47,572 nt of DNA, from the NCBI GenBank assembly GCA_029338675.1, contig JAQYAV010000149.1, forward strand, positions 1 to 47,572. The letters run 5' to 3'. Made by a program: the position numbers and the translations under genes. Below, piece after piece: positions 36,121 through 43,944 of this stretch (within the stretch, counting starts at the first letter, position 1; each line of letters opens with the position of its first letter). The DNA is from Lachnospiraceae bacterium. Lineage in GTDB: Bacteria; Bacillota; Clostridia; Lachnospirales; Lachnospiraceae. The notes beneath the pieces were generated by a model. It searched no databases and had not been told where the DNA came from. It worked only from the letters and a program-made list of their open reading frames with translations.

Positions 36121-36735
36121 CTAATTATTTATAGTACCTCCACAATATGGACATGTACAAACATATCCCTTTGCTGCAGTGAAGCTTGCTCCACATCCAG
36201 GACAATTTACCGCCACCATATTTAGCTTAGTTGGATCAATCGGCTTATTATCCATAAGCTCCTCTTCTCTATAAATATGCTCATATCGAACAGAGTTCTC
36301 TACCCAAGTAAATTTTGTTCCAAGTGCAATAATATCAATAGTTGCACCTATTGGATAATCTCCTGAACCTCTCGTAAATCCAGTTGGAATAATAGCTTCT
36401 CTTTCAATTCCCATTTCATCAAAATAATGGACCTTAATATTAACAAGATAATCACCATTCATTATTGAGCTCTTATTATCAACATATCCATATATTTTTC
36501 CTGTGTATCTTTTTCCATTCTCTTTGAGATTCTTGCGAGCCAACGACGACTTAATAACTGATAGCAATATGCCTCCTCCAACTGCTGCAAAAATAAATCC
36601 TATCAAAAGACATATCAAAGCACCAAACATTTCATGAATAGTAAAAATTAAAGATACTCCAATAGAAAGCACTAAAACTCCTACTGCAAAAAATATTCCA
36701 CCAAATAACCTCAAAAACTTATCTGATTCGTTCAT
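36121..36735 (-). CDS. membrane protein with DUF3592-like domain and zinc ribbon
   Basis: 204 residues. Two N-terminal membrane helices (FFAVGVLVLSIGVSLIF and FGALICLLIGFIFAAVGGGI) precede a soluble beta domain (about 75-160: YTGKIYGYVDN, YLVNIKVHYFDEMG, YPIGATIDI), similar to DUF3592 proteins. A C-terminal zinc ribbon follows, NCPGCGASF with CTCPYCGGTI. Function unknown. The four Cys in two CPxC knuckles suggest a structural zinc. Confidence 0.7.
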   Translation of the reverse strand: MNESDKFLRLFGGIFFAVGVLVLSIGVSLIFTIHEMFGALICLLIGFIFAAVGGGILLSVIKSSLARKNLKENGKRYTGKIYGYVDNKSSIMNGDYLVNIKVHYFDEMGIEREAIIPTGFTRGSGDYPIGATIDIIALGTKFTWVENSVRYEHIYREEELMDNKPIDPTKLNMVAVNCPGCGASFTAAKGYVCTCPYCGGTINN

Positions 36736-36868
36736 TTTTATAATTCCTCGCCGTAATATAATATATTTTTCTAGTATTTTCCGATTAAGGAAGCACTAAT
36801 AAACCACATATATTTTACTACATTGACTTTGAATATTCTATATATTTAAAAATAAATTAAAACTTCAT

Positions 36869-36935
36869 ATAAGCTATGGTAAAACTTCCCTGATGAAGGG
36901 TATAAGCTATGGTAAAAACTTTCCTGATGAAAGGT
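36869..36935. repeat. 33/34-bp direct duplication over the 3' end of the aldo/keto reductase gene
   Basis: Two adjacent copies (36869-36901 and 36902-36935) share ATAAGCTATGGTAAAA and CCTGATGAA. The second copy encodes the last codons and stop of the reductase gene; the first lies just downstream. Each has a small hairpin (CTTTC/GAAAG, or CTTC/GAAG type) followed on the minus strand by TTTT, so both may act as weak terminators. Confidence 0.85.
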
Positions 36936-37833
36936 ACAATTTATACCATTCATGATGTGTTAAATTAACATTACATGCCTCAGCCATCTCAGACAAATGA
37001 ACTGGATTCATTGTGCCTGCTATAACCTGCATCTTTGCCGGATGCCTTAAAATCCAAGCTATTGCTATTGCCGACTTAGTAACATCATACTTCTTCGCCA
37101 GCTCGTCAAGTGCCTTGTTCATCTCCGGAAAATCTGGATTATCAATAAACATCCCCTTAAACATTCCATACTGAAGAGGCGACCATGCCTGAATTGTAAT
37201 ATCATTTAATCTACAATAATCAAGTGCCCCACCATCTCTCATAAATGACATATCTGTTGTCTTATTGTTCATATAAAGTCCTTGATCAATCAACTGCGAC
37301 TGCTCTAAGGATAGCTGTAGCTGATTAATCTTCAATGGCTGCTTTACATATTTCTTTAATAATTCAATCTGCATTGGCATTGTATTACTAACACCAAAAT
37401 GGCGAACCTTACCTGACGCCTCAAGTTCATCAAATGCCTCAGCGATTTCTTCTGGATCATATAACAAATCAGGTCTATGTAAAAGCAAAATATCAATATA
37501 ATCCATTTTTAGTCTCTTTAATATTCCATCAACACTTTCAATAATATTTGATTTTCTCCAATCAAATATTTGCTCATTAAATTTCAATCCACATTTAGAC
37601 TGTATTATCAAGTCCTCACGTTTTATATCTGTCAATAAAAGTGCGTCTCCAAATCTTTTTTCTGCTTCACCGTCTCCATAACAAGTTGCATGATCAAAGA
37701 AATTTATTCCAAGATCACAAGCAGTTTGAATCATATTTGCCGCATCCTCTGTTGTTAATGCTGGCATACGCATACACCCAAGCACTAATCTAGATGCATT
37801 TTCCAGACCATTTGCTATGTTTATTTTCTGCAT
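36907..37833 (-). CDS. aldo/keto reductase
   Basis: 308 residues from ATG 37833 (MQKINIANGLENASRLVLGC), with AAGGAG upstream; the longer frame starting at 37884 has no site. A TIM-barrel NADPH-dependent oxidoreductase: catalytic Asp and Tyr in NFFDHATCYGDGEAEKRFG, Lys in LIIQSKCGLK and His in ILLLHRPD; then VRHFGVSN and AIAIAWILRHP. Similar to the YdhF-like clade. Substrate unknown. Confidence 0.93.
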   Translation of the reverse strand: MQKINIANGLENASRLVLGCMRMPALTTEDAANMIQTACDLGINFFDHATCYGDGEAEKRFGDALLLTDIKREDLIIQSKCGLKFNEQIFDWRKSNIIESVDGILKRLKMDYIDILLLHRPDLLYDPEEIAEAFDELEASGKVRHFGVSNTMPMQIELLKKYVKQPLKINQLQLSLEQSQLIDQGLYMNNKTTDMSFMRDGGALDYCRLNDITIQAWSPLQYGMFKGMFIDNPDFPEMNKALDELAKKYDVTKSAIAIAWILRHPAKMQVIAGTMNPVHLSEMAEACNVNLTHHEWYKLYLSSGKFLP

Positions 37834-38057
37834 ATCTTTTCTCCTTATATTCCAAATAATATTTATCTTTGTCGAATTGTCCACCTCAAGAATAAAGTGG
37901 ATTTTCGGTAGCCTTATTCAATAGTAAATTTATATACAATCATAAACAATAGATTTGAAATAATTAGAATACTTTTTTACAACTTATATATCATTATGTT
38001 CAAATATTTTATTCAATACCATTCATAACAAAACTTCACTTTTTGACTCTTTTCACG

Positions 38058-38154
38058 CCTGTGTTGGCACGCAAGCGCATCTTCTACTCCACACAGGTTC
38101 CATCCTAGAGGAGCGTTTTTTGTATAGCAAATTAGGGCTTTCCTATACAAAAAA
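38058..38154. other. structured non-coding stretch, possible small RNA
   Basis: CCTGTGT (38058-38064) pairs with ACACAGG (38091-38097). Then GGAGCGTTTTTT leads into a 12-bp stem, TTTTTTGTATAG/CTATACAAAAAA (38116-38154). The A-run of that stem also forms the outer arm of the terminator at 38149-38188, so the two hairpins exclude each other. I matched this to no RNA family; a partial likeness to tRNA (TTGGC, CTTCTAC and GGTTCCATCC stretches) is not enough to call one. The rest of 37834-38054 is AT-rich with no gene. Confidence 0.35.
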
Positions 38155-38188
38155 ATCTCCACGACCATATTGTCGTAGAGATTTTTTT
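38149..38188. terminator. bidirectional terminator
   Basis: AAAAAAATCTC/GAGATTTTTTT with inner ACGAC/GTCGT, one mismatch and a 6-nt loop. T-runs on both strands. On the minus strand it closes the small exported-peptide ORF (stop 38204-38206); on the plus strand it would end any RNA from 38058. Confidence 0.9.
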
Positions 38189-38203
38189 GTTACTTGATAT
38201 TTA

Positions 38204-38396
38204 CTATTTTATATATGACTGATTTTTATTAGATATTATTCCACCTGTAACTGTTAGATCGCCTCCATATTCTGCATTTGCTTCAATTGACATTATGTTA
38301 ATTCCTGATATAAGCATTGTTAGCGCAATTAACATACTTAGTAACCTATTCGTTACCTTTGAATTAATTGTAACTTTTTTTTGCTAATTTGTACAT
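38204..38396 (-). pseudogene. small exported peptide ORF interrupted at an A8 tract
   Basis: ATG 38396 reads MYKLAKKSYN then stops. If the A8 run (38374-38381) lost one base, or an RNA polymerase or ribosome slipped once, the frame would be MYKLAKK, VTINSKVTNR, a hydrophobic core LLSMLIALTMLISGIN, then SIEANAEYGGDLTVTGGIIS and NKNQSYIK, a classic signal peptide with an ANA-type cut site and a short mature tail of about 20 residues. No Shine-Dalgarno sits near the ATG; GGAGG (38432-38436) precedes a 5-codon in-frame ORF. A terminator follows 16 bases later. It could be a truncated relic of a larger surface protein or a slip-switched gene. Confidence 0.5.
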
Positions 38397-38440
38397 TATG
38401 TGTTATTTACATAATTGCATAAAAATACCGACCTCCAATC

Positions 38441-38460
38441 GTTAGATTTTTAGTTCTAAC
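38441..38460. promoter_or_regulatory. short hairpin downstream of the hybrid kinase gene
   Basis: GTTAGA/TCTAAC with an 8-nt loop; TTTTT follows on the plus strand only. It sits 45 bases past the kinase stop, so its role on the minus strand is unclear. Confidence 0.4.
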
Positions 38461-38504
38461 TTTTTGGGGGCGGTACATTGTAATCAAAGAGACTTTTTAC
38501 TATA

Positions 38505-40982
38505 TTATATATTTGTTAATGTTTCTGCAAGAGCTGCTAAAAGCTTTTCAATATTAATTGGCTTAGCAATAAATCCATTCATTCCTGCCTCATACGCCTT
38601 ATTTTTGTCTTCTTCAAAGGCATTTGCTGTTAATGCTATAATAGGAATGTTCGACTTTGTTTTATCGTTAATATTTCTTATTTTTCTTGTTGCAGTGTAT
38701 CCATCCATTTTGGGCATCTGTACATCCATAAGAATAATATCATAGCAATCCTCTGAAGCATTATTCATTTTATCAACTGCAACACATCCATCTTCTGCAA
38801 CATCAACTACTATTCCATTTTCCTCTAGAAGCGCAGTTGCAATTTCTTGATTAAGCTCATTATCCTCAACAAGAAGTATCTTCTTCCCCGTAAGATCAAT
38901 AGCATTCTCTTTAATAAGACCATTTGTGCTATCCGTATGGTCCTTAGGATTTTCTCCACTTGCAATATCACTTGCAACGGATTTATCACCAGCTATCTCA
39001 CAGTCAAGTATAACCGTAAATTCCGTTCCCTTTCCTTCCTCACTAGTTACACTAATAGAACCCTTTAGCATGTCTACGATATTCTTTGTAATTGCCATGC
39101 CAAGTCCTGTACCCTGAATTCCACTAACTGTTGACGTCTGCTCTCTAGAAAACGACTCATATATATGCTCCATGAAGGACTTTGACATTCCAATTCCATT
39201 ATCCTTTATGCGAATCTCATAGGTTGCATATCCACATTTCGTGTTTTCTTTTTCAGAGATTTTAATGCTTATTTTTCCACCCATTGGCGTGAATTTTATT
39301 GCATTTCCAACAATATTAAGCAATATCTGATTTAATCTTAGCTTATCAGTGATAATATCCTCATGAATTACATTTCCCGTATCAATATGTAATTCCTGTT
39401 GTTTTTCTGTAATACTCGACTGAATAATTGTAGTTAAATCACTGAAAATATCTGGAATATGAACTGTTTTATATTTAATCTTTAGATTACCACTTTCTAT
39501 TCTGCTCATATCAAGTACATCATTTATAAGACACAACAAATGATCACATGACGTTGAAATCTTTTTAAGATAATCCTTCACCTGTTCCTTATCACCTAAA
39601 TGCGTAGTTGCAAGATTTGCGTATCCAATAATGGCATTCATTGGTGTTCTTATGTCATGAGACATATTATTTAAGAAATTGGTCTTTGCTTTATTAGCAT
39701 TCTCCGCAACAACAAGTGCATTCTGAAGTATTTTTCGTTGTTGCGTTTCCTCAGAAATTATCTCATCAATAACACGATATCCCATAACTATCTTAAATCC
39801 ATCAATTTCATTTAACTTGAAAACAGATACCTCGTAATTCTCCTTACCTAACGGATGATTCTTAATACGATATCTGTATGATAAACGCCCTCCATTATCA
39901 GGCAAATATTCCATTAATTTGTCTGGATTTAGTTTATCTAGAAAATCAGAAGAAACTGACTTATCAACATTGATGTCATAGTATGTCTTGAGTCTTTCTG
40001 AATAGCAATACCCATTTTCACGTAGCCTTGCTTCCATATCACGTTCACCCTCAGCCACATCTTCTTCATTTGGCTTAATATGAAGCTTAAGCAAAACCGT
40101 ACTGTCCGCCTCTAAATCACATAAATAAACATAATCGTAATCAGAGCATAAAGCATTTAGTATACTCTTTTCATTAGATAGTGCCTTATTCTCAGATATA
40201 TCCAAAAATGTAGTGTATGAACAACGCTCTCCCTCAAGAGATGTGACAACCTCTGAATGAGCCAAAACATTAGTAAGCTGTCCATTAATTCCAACAATTA
40301 TACATTCGTAGTCCACCTGAATATCATCATCACTTAATGAAACTAATTTGGACACTACCGTTGGATCATTGTAAATGTGCTTAATTTGTCCAACTCTTTC
40401 TTGAACATCACTTATTTCTTTTGCTCCATAGATTCTAAGAGCCTCAGCATTCATATACTGAATAGTATGGTCTGAAATAGTATATACAACCATTCCACAG
40501 ACAGCCTTATCCATAAGGTCCCAGTAAAATTCTTTAGACTTCTTCATCTGCATAATTCTATTTCTTCTAATAAGTGTTTCCTCATCAAGCTGGCCACTTT
40601 CCAACCGAATTGTATCAGATAATTCCTTATGGTAACCTACGATAAATGCCTTATTTCCATCCACCTTTAATCTTCGTCCACCACATCGAACTCGCATTTC
40701 TCCTTCAATAGGATGATTATATCGGTATACTACCTCTGCATTTCCCTGCAGCAAATCCTTGCCATAAGAAATCATTATCTGCTGATCATCCGGATGAATA
40801 TTTTCCATGAAAAAAGTACAATATCTTTCGGGTGTCCACCCATCTGGAGCCCCCATTAATTTGAGCATATTTTCATCTGGATATAGCCTGACATTTTCCC
40901 CATTCTCGGTTTCCATCTTCCAAAATCCGGTTTCGCTAGCAGTAATGTATTCTTTTATTTCTTCCTCAGACAAATATCCCAT
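38505..40982 (-). CDS. PAS-containing hybrid sensor histidine kinase / response regulator
   Basis: 825 residues from ATG 40982 (MGYLSEEEIKEYITASETGF), with GGAGGAG upstream; the longer frame lacks a site. Two PAS-like modules (about 10-125 and 155-270) and a third divergent sensory region (about 270-405) precede a HisKA domain with phospho-acceptor H442 (NNMSHDIRTPMNAIIGY). The HATPase domain has NAIKFTP, DNGIGM and GTGLGMAI; the receiver domain ends the protein (LLVEDNELNQEIA, Asp753 in ILMDVQMPKMDGY, Lys in ALTANA and AKPINI regions). There is no membrane helix, so it is cytoplasmic. No partner output protein is adjacent. Confidence 0.93.
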   Translation of the reverse strand: MGYLSEEEIKEYITASETGFWKMETENGENVRLYPDENMLKLMGAPDGWTPERYCTFFMENIHPDDQQIMISYGKDLLQGNAEVVYRYNHPIEGEMRVRCGGRRLKVDGNKAFIVGYHKELSDTIRLESGQLDEETLIRRNRIMQMKKSKEFYWDLMDKAVCGMVVYTISDHTIQYMNAEALRIYGAKEISDVQERVGQIKHIYNDPTVVSKLVSLSDDDIQVDYECIIVGINGQLTNVLAHSEVVTSLEGERCSYTTFLDISENKALSNEKSILNALCSDYDYVYLCDLEADSTVLLKLHIKPNEEDVAEGERDMEARLRENGYCYSERLKTYYDINVDKSVSSDFLDKLNPDKLMEYLPDNGGRLSYRYRIKNHPLGKENYEVSVFKLNEIDGFKIVMGYRVIDEIISEETQQRKILQNALVVAENANKAKTNFLNNMSHDIRTPMNAIIGYANLATTHLGDKEQVKDYLKKISTSCDHLLCLINDVLDMSRIESGNLKIKYKTVHIPDIFSDLTTIIQSSITEKQQELHIDTGNVIHEDIITDKLRLNQILLNIVGNAIKFTPMGGKISIKISEKENTKCGYATYEIRIKDNGIGMSKSFMEHIYESFSREQTSTVSGIQGTGLGMAITKNIVDMLKGSISVTSEEGKGTEFTVILDCEIAGDKSVASDIASGENPKDHTDSTNGLIKENAIDLTGKKILLVEDNELNQEIATALLEENGIVVDVAEDGCVAVDKMNNASEDCYDIILMDVQMPKMDGYTATRKIRNINDKTKSNIPIIALTANAFEEDKNKAYEAGMNGFIAKPINIEKLLAALAETLTNI

Positions 40983-41077
40983 ATATTCTCCTCCATCTAC
41001 CGAACACTTGAATAATAATTTTCTTGTAAAACCGCCCAAAATATTTATCTTTATTCTATCATTTGCGCATCTTTTAT

Positions 41078-41620
41078 TCAAATAAAATCATATCTTATTA
41101 CTTCACAATTTTTCACGCCCCAAGCAGCATATTCTTCATTTGTCATATCACTAAAATATGACTGAACTACTCTCGCAATTCCATTATGAGCAACTAAGAT
41201 ATACGTCTTTTTCTCAGACTTTATTTTAATTTCATCTAGCAGATTATAGATTCTTTGCGCAAGGCGAAGCATAGATTCACCACCCTCATAGCTACATACA
41301 AACTGGCCTTTTGCCACCTTAAAAGCTTCTCCATTTCTTGGAGTAGATTCCCATTTTCCAAAATTCTGCTCAATCAACCTTGGCTCTACTCTTGCTGGAA
41401 TTTTAGTAATTTCGGAAATATGCTTAGCTGTATCAGCAGCACGCATCAAGGGTGAATATAGAATTTCATCAGCCTTTATTCCTTCTTCTAATATCTTCTT
41501 GCCTGTTTCAATGGCCTGTTCGTGACCAAACTCTGTAAGTGCAATATCTGTTGCTCCACATATTTTATTTTCAACATTCCATATAGTCTGTCCATGACGA
41601 ACAAAATAAAAATGTCCCAT
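41078..41620 (-). CDS. histidine phosphatase (phosphoglycerate-mutase-like)
   Basis: 180 residues from ATG 41620 (MGHFYFVRHGQTIWN), with GAGGAGG upstream. Catalytic His in FVRHGQTIWN, Arg in SPLMRAADTA, Glu in LIEQNFGKWE, second His in LVAHNGIARVV. No operon partner explains its substrate. It differs from the cobC copy at 13252, and a general sugar or nucleotide phosphatase is the safest call. Confidence 0.9.
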   Translation of the reverse strand: MGHFYFVRHGQTIWNVENKICGATDIALTEFGHEQAIETGKKILEEGIKADEILYSPLMRAADTAKHISEITKIPARVEPRLIEQNFGKWESTPRNGEAFKVAKGQFVCSYEGGESMLRLAQRIYNLLDEIKIKSEKKTYILVAHNGIARVVQSYFSDMTNEEYAAWGVKNCEVIRYDFI

Positions 41621-41722
41621 TAATTCATCCTCCTCATGCATCTCGAAATAATAATATATAATCATTTTACTACATTATTAAGGTGACAACAATTTGAAGA
41701 AGTGAAAATATACCACTAACCT

Positions 41723-41751
41723 TTGACTATCCAAAAAACTAGTTCTAATTT
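41723..41751 (+). promoter_or_regulatory. putative promoter of the GH10 relic
   Basis: -35 TTGACT (41723-41728), 17-bp spacer, -10 TAATTT (41746-41751), which would give a leader of about 170 bases before ATG 41929. Confidence 0.45.
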
Positions 41752-41829
41752 ATACAATTAATAGCAAATTTCATTATATTAAAATATACCCTTTCCCCTT
41801 AAAATAAAGAAAAAATACAATATAAAATC

Positions 41830-41893
41830 ATAGCAACAGATGAAAGCATTCAAATTTTGGGGCAACTAAGAAATGTTGCTATTGCATTGAATG
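41830..41893 (+). promoter_or_regulatory. possible pseudoknot in the leader of the GH10 relic
   Basis: ATAGCAAC (41830-41837) pairs with GTTGCTAT (41875-41882), and CATTCAA (41847-41853) with TTGAATG (41887-41893). The two helices interleave, the order of an H-type pseudoknot. AAAGGAGGAG follows about 25 bases later, before ATG 41929. No known riboswitch class was recognised. Confidence 0.3.
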
Positions 41894-41928
41894 GATGATT
41901 AAATTCGTATTTCAAAGGAGGAGTATAT

Positions 41929-42915
41929 ATGAGTAATTTGGAGCATAGAAAGGGAGCTAGAAAGTTTAAGTTTGTTGATGAAAATGGAGTAGCTTTGGCA
42001 AATTCTAAGGTTAGTGTGAAGCAGGTAAATCATGAGTTTTTATTTGGATGTGGTGCTTTTGATTTTCTTCCTACAACAGAAGATTCAGATATGGGAAACG
42101 TAGATTTTTATCAGGATAAGGTTGTTCCTAAGAAGGAATTTTATCAGGATAGAGTAAATAAATGGCTAGATGTATGTTAATGAAGTATGATAATAATACT
42201 ATTTTAAGCAAGCAGCTTGATAGAATTAATCGTGAAGTTACAAACTTCAAGGGTGTTGTTGATATCTGGGATGTTATTAACGAAGTTGTTATAATGCCTA
42301 TTTTTGACAAATATGATAATGCTATTACAAGAATCTGCAAGGATCTTGGACGTGTCAGACTAATTAAAGAGGTATTTGATGCAGCAAAAGCAGCAAATCC
42401 AGATGCTGTCTTACTAATAAACGACTTTAACTTATCTGAAAACTACAAAATCTTAATTGATGGATGCTTAAATGCAGGCGTTCCGATTTCAGCAATTGGT
42501 CTTCAGACACATCAGCATCAAGGTTATATGGGCAGAAAGAAATTAGAAGAAGTATTAGATCGATTCTCTTCATTTGGTCTTCCACTTCATTTTACTGAAA
42601 ATACTTTAGTTTCTGGACATATTATGCCTGCCGACATCGTTGACTTAAATGATTATCAGGTTGATGAATGGCCAAGTACTCCTGAAGGAGAGGAACGACA
42701 GAAAAATGAGTGGAAGGAAATGTACGAAATTTTATTTGAGCATCCACTTGTTGAGGCAATTACAGGCTGGGATTTTGCTGATGGTGCTTGGCTACATGCT
42801 CCAAGTGGTCTAATACGAGAAGACAATACATTAAAACCAGCTTATCACGAATTAAAGCGTTTAATCCATAAAGAATGGCACACTGAAGACACATTAAAAA
42901 CAGATGAAAATTGTT
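41929..42915 (+). pseudogene. GH10 endo-1,4-beta-xylanase, internally deleted and 3'-truncated
   Basis: ATG 41929, with AAAGGAGGAG, opens a GH10-like N-terminus (VNHEFLFGCGAFDFLP) up to DRVNKWLDVC and a stop. The next frame resumes at LMKYDNNTILSKQLDRINRE, having lost the block of about 50 residues that normally holds the HPLxWH motif. The acid/base motif VVDIWDVINEVV and the nucleophile motif LHFTENTLVSG are kept, as is EAITGWDFADGAWLHAPSGL. The tail after WHTEDTLKTDEN is replaced by sequence from the 32-bp inverted repeat at 42921. There is no signal peptide. It cannot encode an active barrel. Confidence 0.85.
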
Positions 42916-42920
42916 TGTTT

Positions 42921-42952
42921 GGGGACGTTGCTTTTGTCACGAAGACTGTCCC
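42921..42952 (+). repeat. left 32-bp inverted repeat (REP-like)
   Basis: GGGGACGTTGCTTTTGTCAC then GAAGACTGTCCC. Ends can pair as GGGAC/GTCCC. Partner at 43913-43944. Confidence 0.9.
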
Positions 42953-43192
42953 TATGGTCAATATAGAGTAACTATATATTCACTCTATATTGACTACTCA
43001 AATCTGATTTTCTTTCTAAGCATCTTATTTGCAAGTCGCATAGTTTACTGTTTTGAAAACAACGAATAAAAAGTTCACCTTCCACTACATTTTCAAAGCC
43101 AATTTTTGTTATATCTTAAAGTAGTTCTACATCTGCTAAAAAATATGTCAAACGTTCTTCAAGGTTGTAGCATCTCTTTCATGGTACAAGAC

Positions 43193-43285
43193 TTTATTGA
43201 AATCATTTTGCTGTGCGTAATGCAACGGCTAACGAATAAGATGTGGTAGATGGTATAGGTTTATTGAAATCATTTTGCTGTGCGT
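43193..43285. repeat. 26-bp direct repeat, 67-bp spacing
   Basis: TTTATTGAAATCATTTTGCT followed by GTGCGT occurs perfectly at 43193-43218 and 43260-43285, in the non-coding part of the inverted-repeat segment. Flanks also share TGGTA. The surrounding 42972-43423 sequence has many stops in every frame and no gene I recognise. Confidence 0.85.
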
Positions 43286-43423
43286 TGCAACAGTGATTTT
43301 GGAAGAATTTTCGATGTATGTTTAAAATATATTTAACTACAACGCCAAAAAATGTGCAAAATTTAAGCGTGATTGACAATTAAACAATCTAGTAATTACT
43401 TTATTTACTACCTTATAAAATGG

Positions 43424-43867
43424 CATTTCCAATTACACCTCTCAAAATCTTGGAGCTAACAAACCGTCACGTATCAAGGATGGTTTCAAAGCTGGAATCA
43501 AAATGGTATGGATGCTTGTGCTTCCACTTTTTGTTCTATATTTTTTTGTGGCAAACTCTGTCTTAAACTATTTCTAGACAATCCAACAAAACTAGCAATG
43601 CATACTGGCATTACATTTTTAAGAATACTTTAGCCTTTCTATTTTGCGGTATCTGCTAAGCTTGTCGCCGATGGTATTCTTAGAGGTGCTGGCAGAATGA
43701 AATACTTTATGATTGCAACATTTACAGATTTAATTTTAAGAGTTTTTCTGTCCTTTATATTTTCTAACACAGTTCTTGGAGCAACTGGTATATGGTGCTC
43801 ATGGCCTATTGGATGGTTTGTTTCCACTATTCTTTCTATTAATTTCTACAGAAAAAGTATGCAAACA
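43424..43867 (+). pseudogene. MATE efflux transporter, C-terminal fragment with frameshift and stop
   Basis: In one frame SNYTSQNLGANKPSRIKDGF and KAGIKMVWMLVLPLF read as typical MATE sequence up to ANSVLNYF and a stop. A second frame continues LDNPTKLAMHTGITFLRIL, hits TAG, and goes on PFYFAVSAKLVADGILRGAG to GIWCSWPIGWFVSTILSINF and YRKSMQTKK, the normal MATE C-terminus. The N-terminal half is absent. This is the third MATE relic in the window and lies inside the inverted-repeat segment. Confidence 0.87.
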
Positions 43868-43907
43868 AAAAAATGCAGCACCAAATTTAGGTGTTGCATT
43901 TTTTTAA
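43868..43907. terminator. bidirectional terminator, MATE relic / rhodanese-PP-loop gene
   Basis: AAAAAAATGCAGCACC pairs with GGTGTTGCATTTTTTT around a 7-nt loop, with one G-T pair. T-runs on both strands. It ends the converging genes on both sides. Confidence 0.93.
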
Positions 43908-43912
43908 TCAAA

Positions 43913-43944
43913 GGGACACTCTTCGTGACAAAAGCAACGTCCCC
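43913..43944 (-). repeat. right 32-bp inverted repeat (REP-like)
   Basis: Inverse complement of 42921-42952 with one mismatch. Its last base is the first plus-strand base of the stop triplet of the neighbouring minus-strand gene. Confidence 0.9.

Larger units (their letters stand above)
42921..43944. mobile_element. 1,024-bp segment bounded by 32-bp inverted repeats
   Basis: The outer ends are GGGGACGTTGCTTTTGTCAC... (42921-42952) and its near-perfect inverse complement (43913-43944, one mismatch). Each repeat can also fold on itself (GGGAC/GTCCC). The left repeat lies in the reading frame of the GH10 relic; the right repeat abuts the stop codon of the rhodanese/PP-loop gene. No transposase is inside; the content is a decayed AT-rich stretch and a dead MATE fragment. 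GGGGAC-GTCCC palindromes resemble REP elements moved by Y1 transposases, so this may be two REP copies in opposite direction rather than one transposon. Confidence 0.6.

Noticed and set aside
38058-38116. Possible tRNA-Arg-like sequence
   Set aside because: It has D-loop-, anticodon- and T-loop-like words but is too short, lacks a matched acceptor stem and T-stem, and folds better as a simple hairpin.
43193-43285. 26-bp direct repeats as target-site duplication
   Set aside because: They lie inside the inverted-repeat segment, far from its ends, and are much longer than usual target duplications.
42972-43423. Decayed regulator gene on the minus strand
   Set aside because: Scattered readable words (for example GFENVVEGELFIRCF) occur in broken frames but match no family I know.
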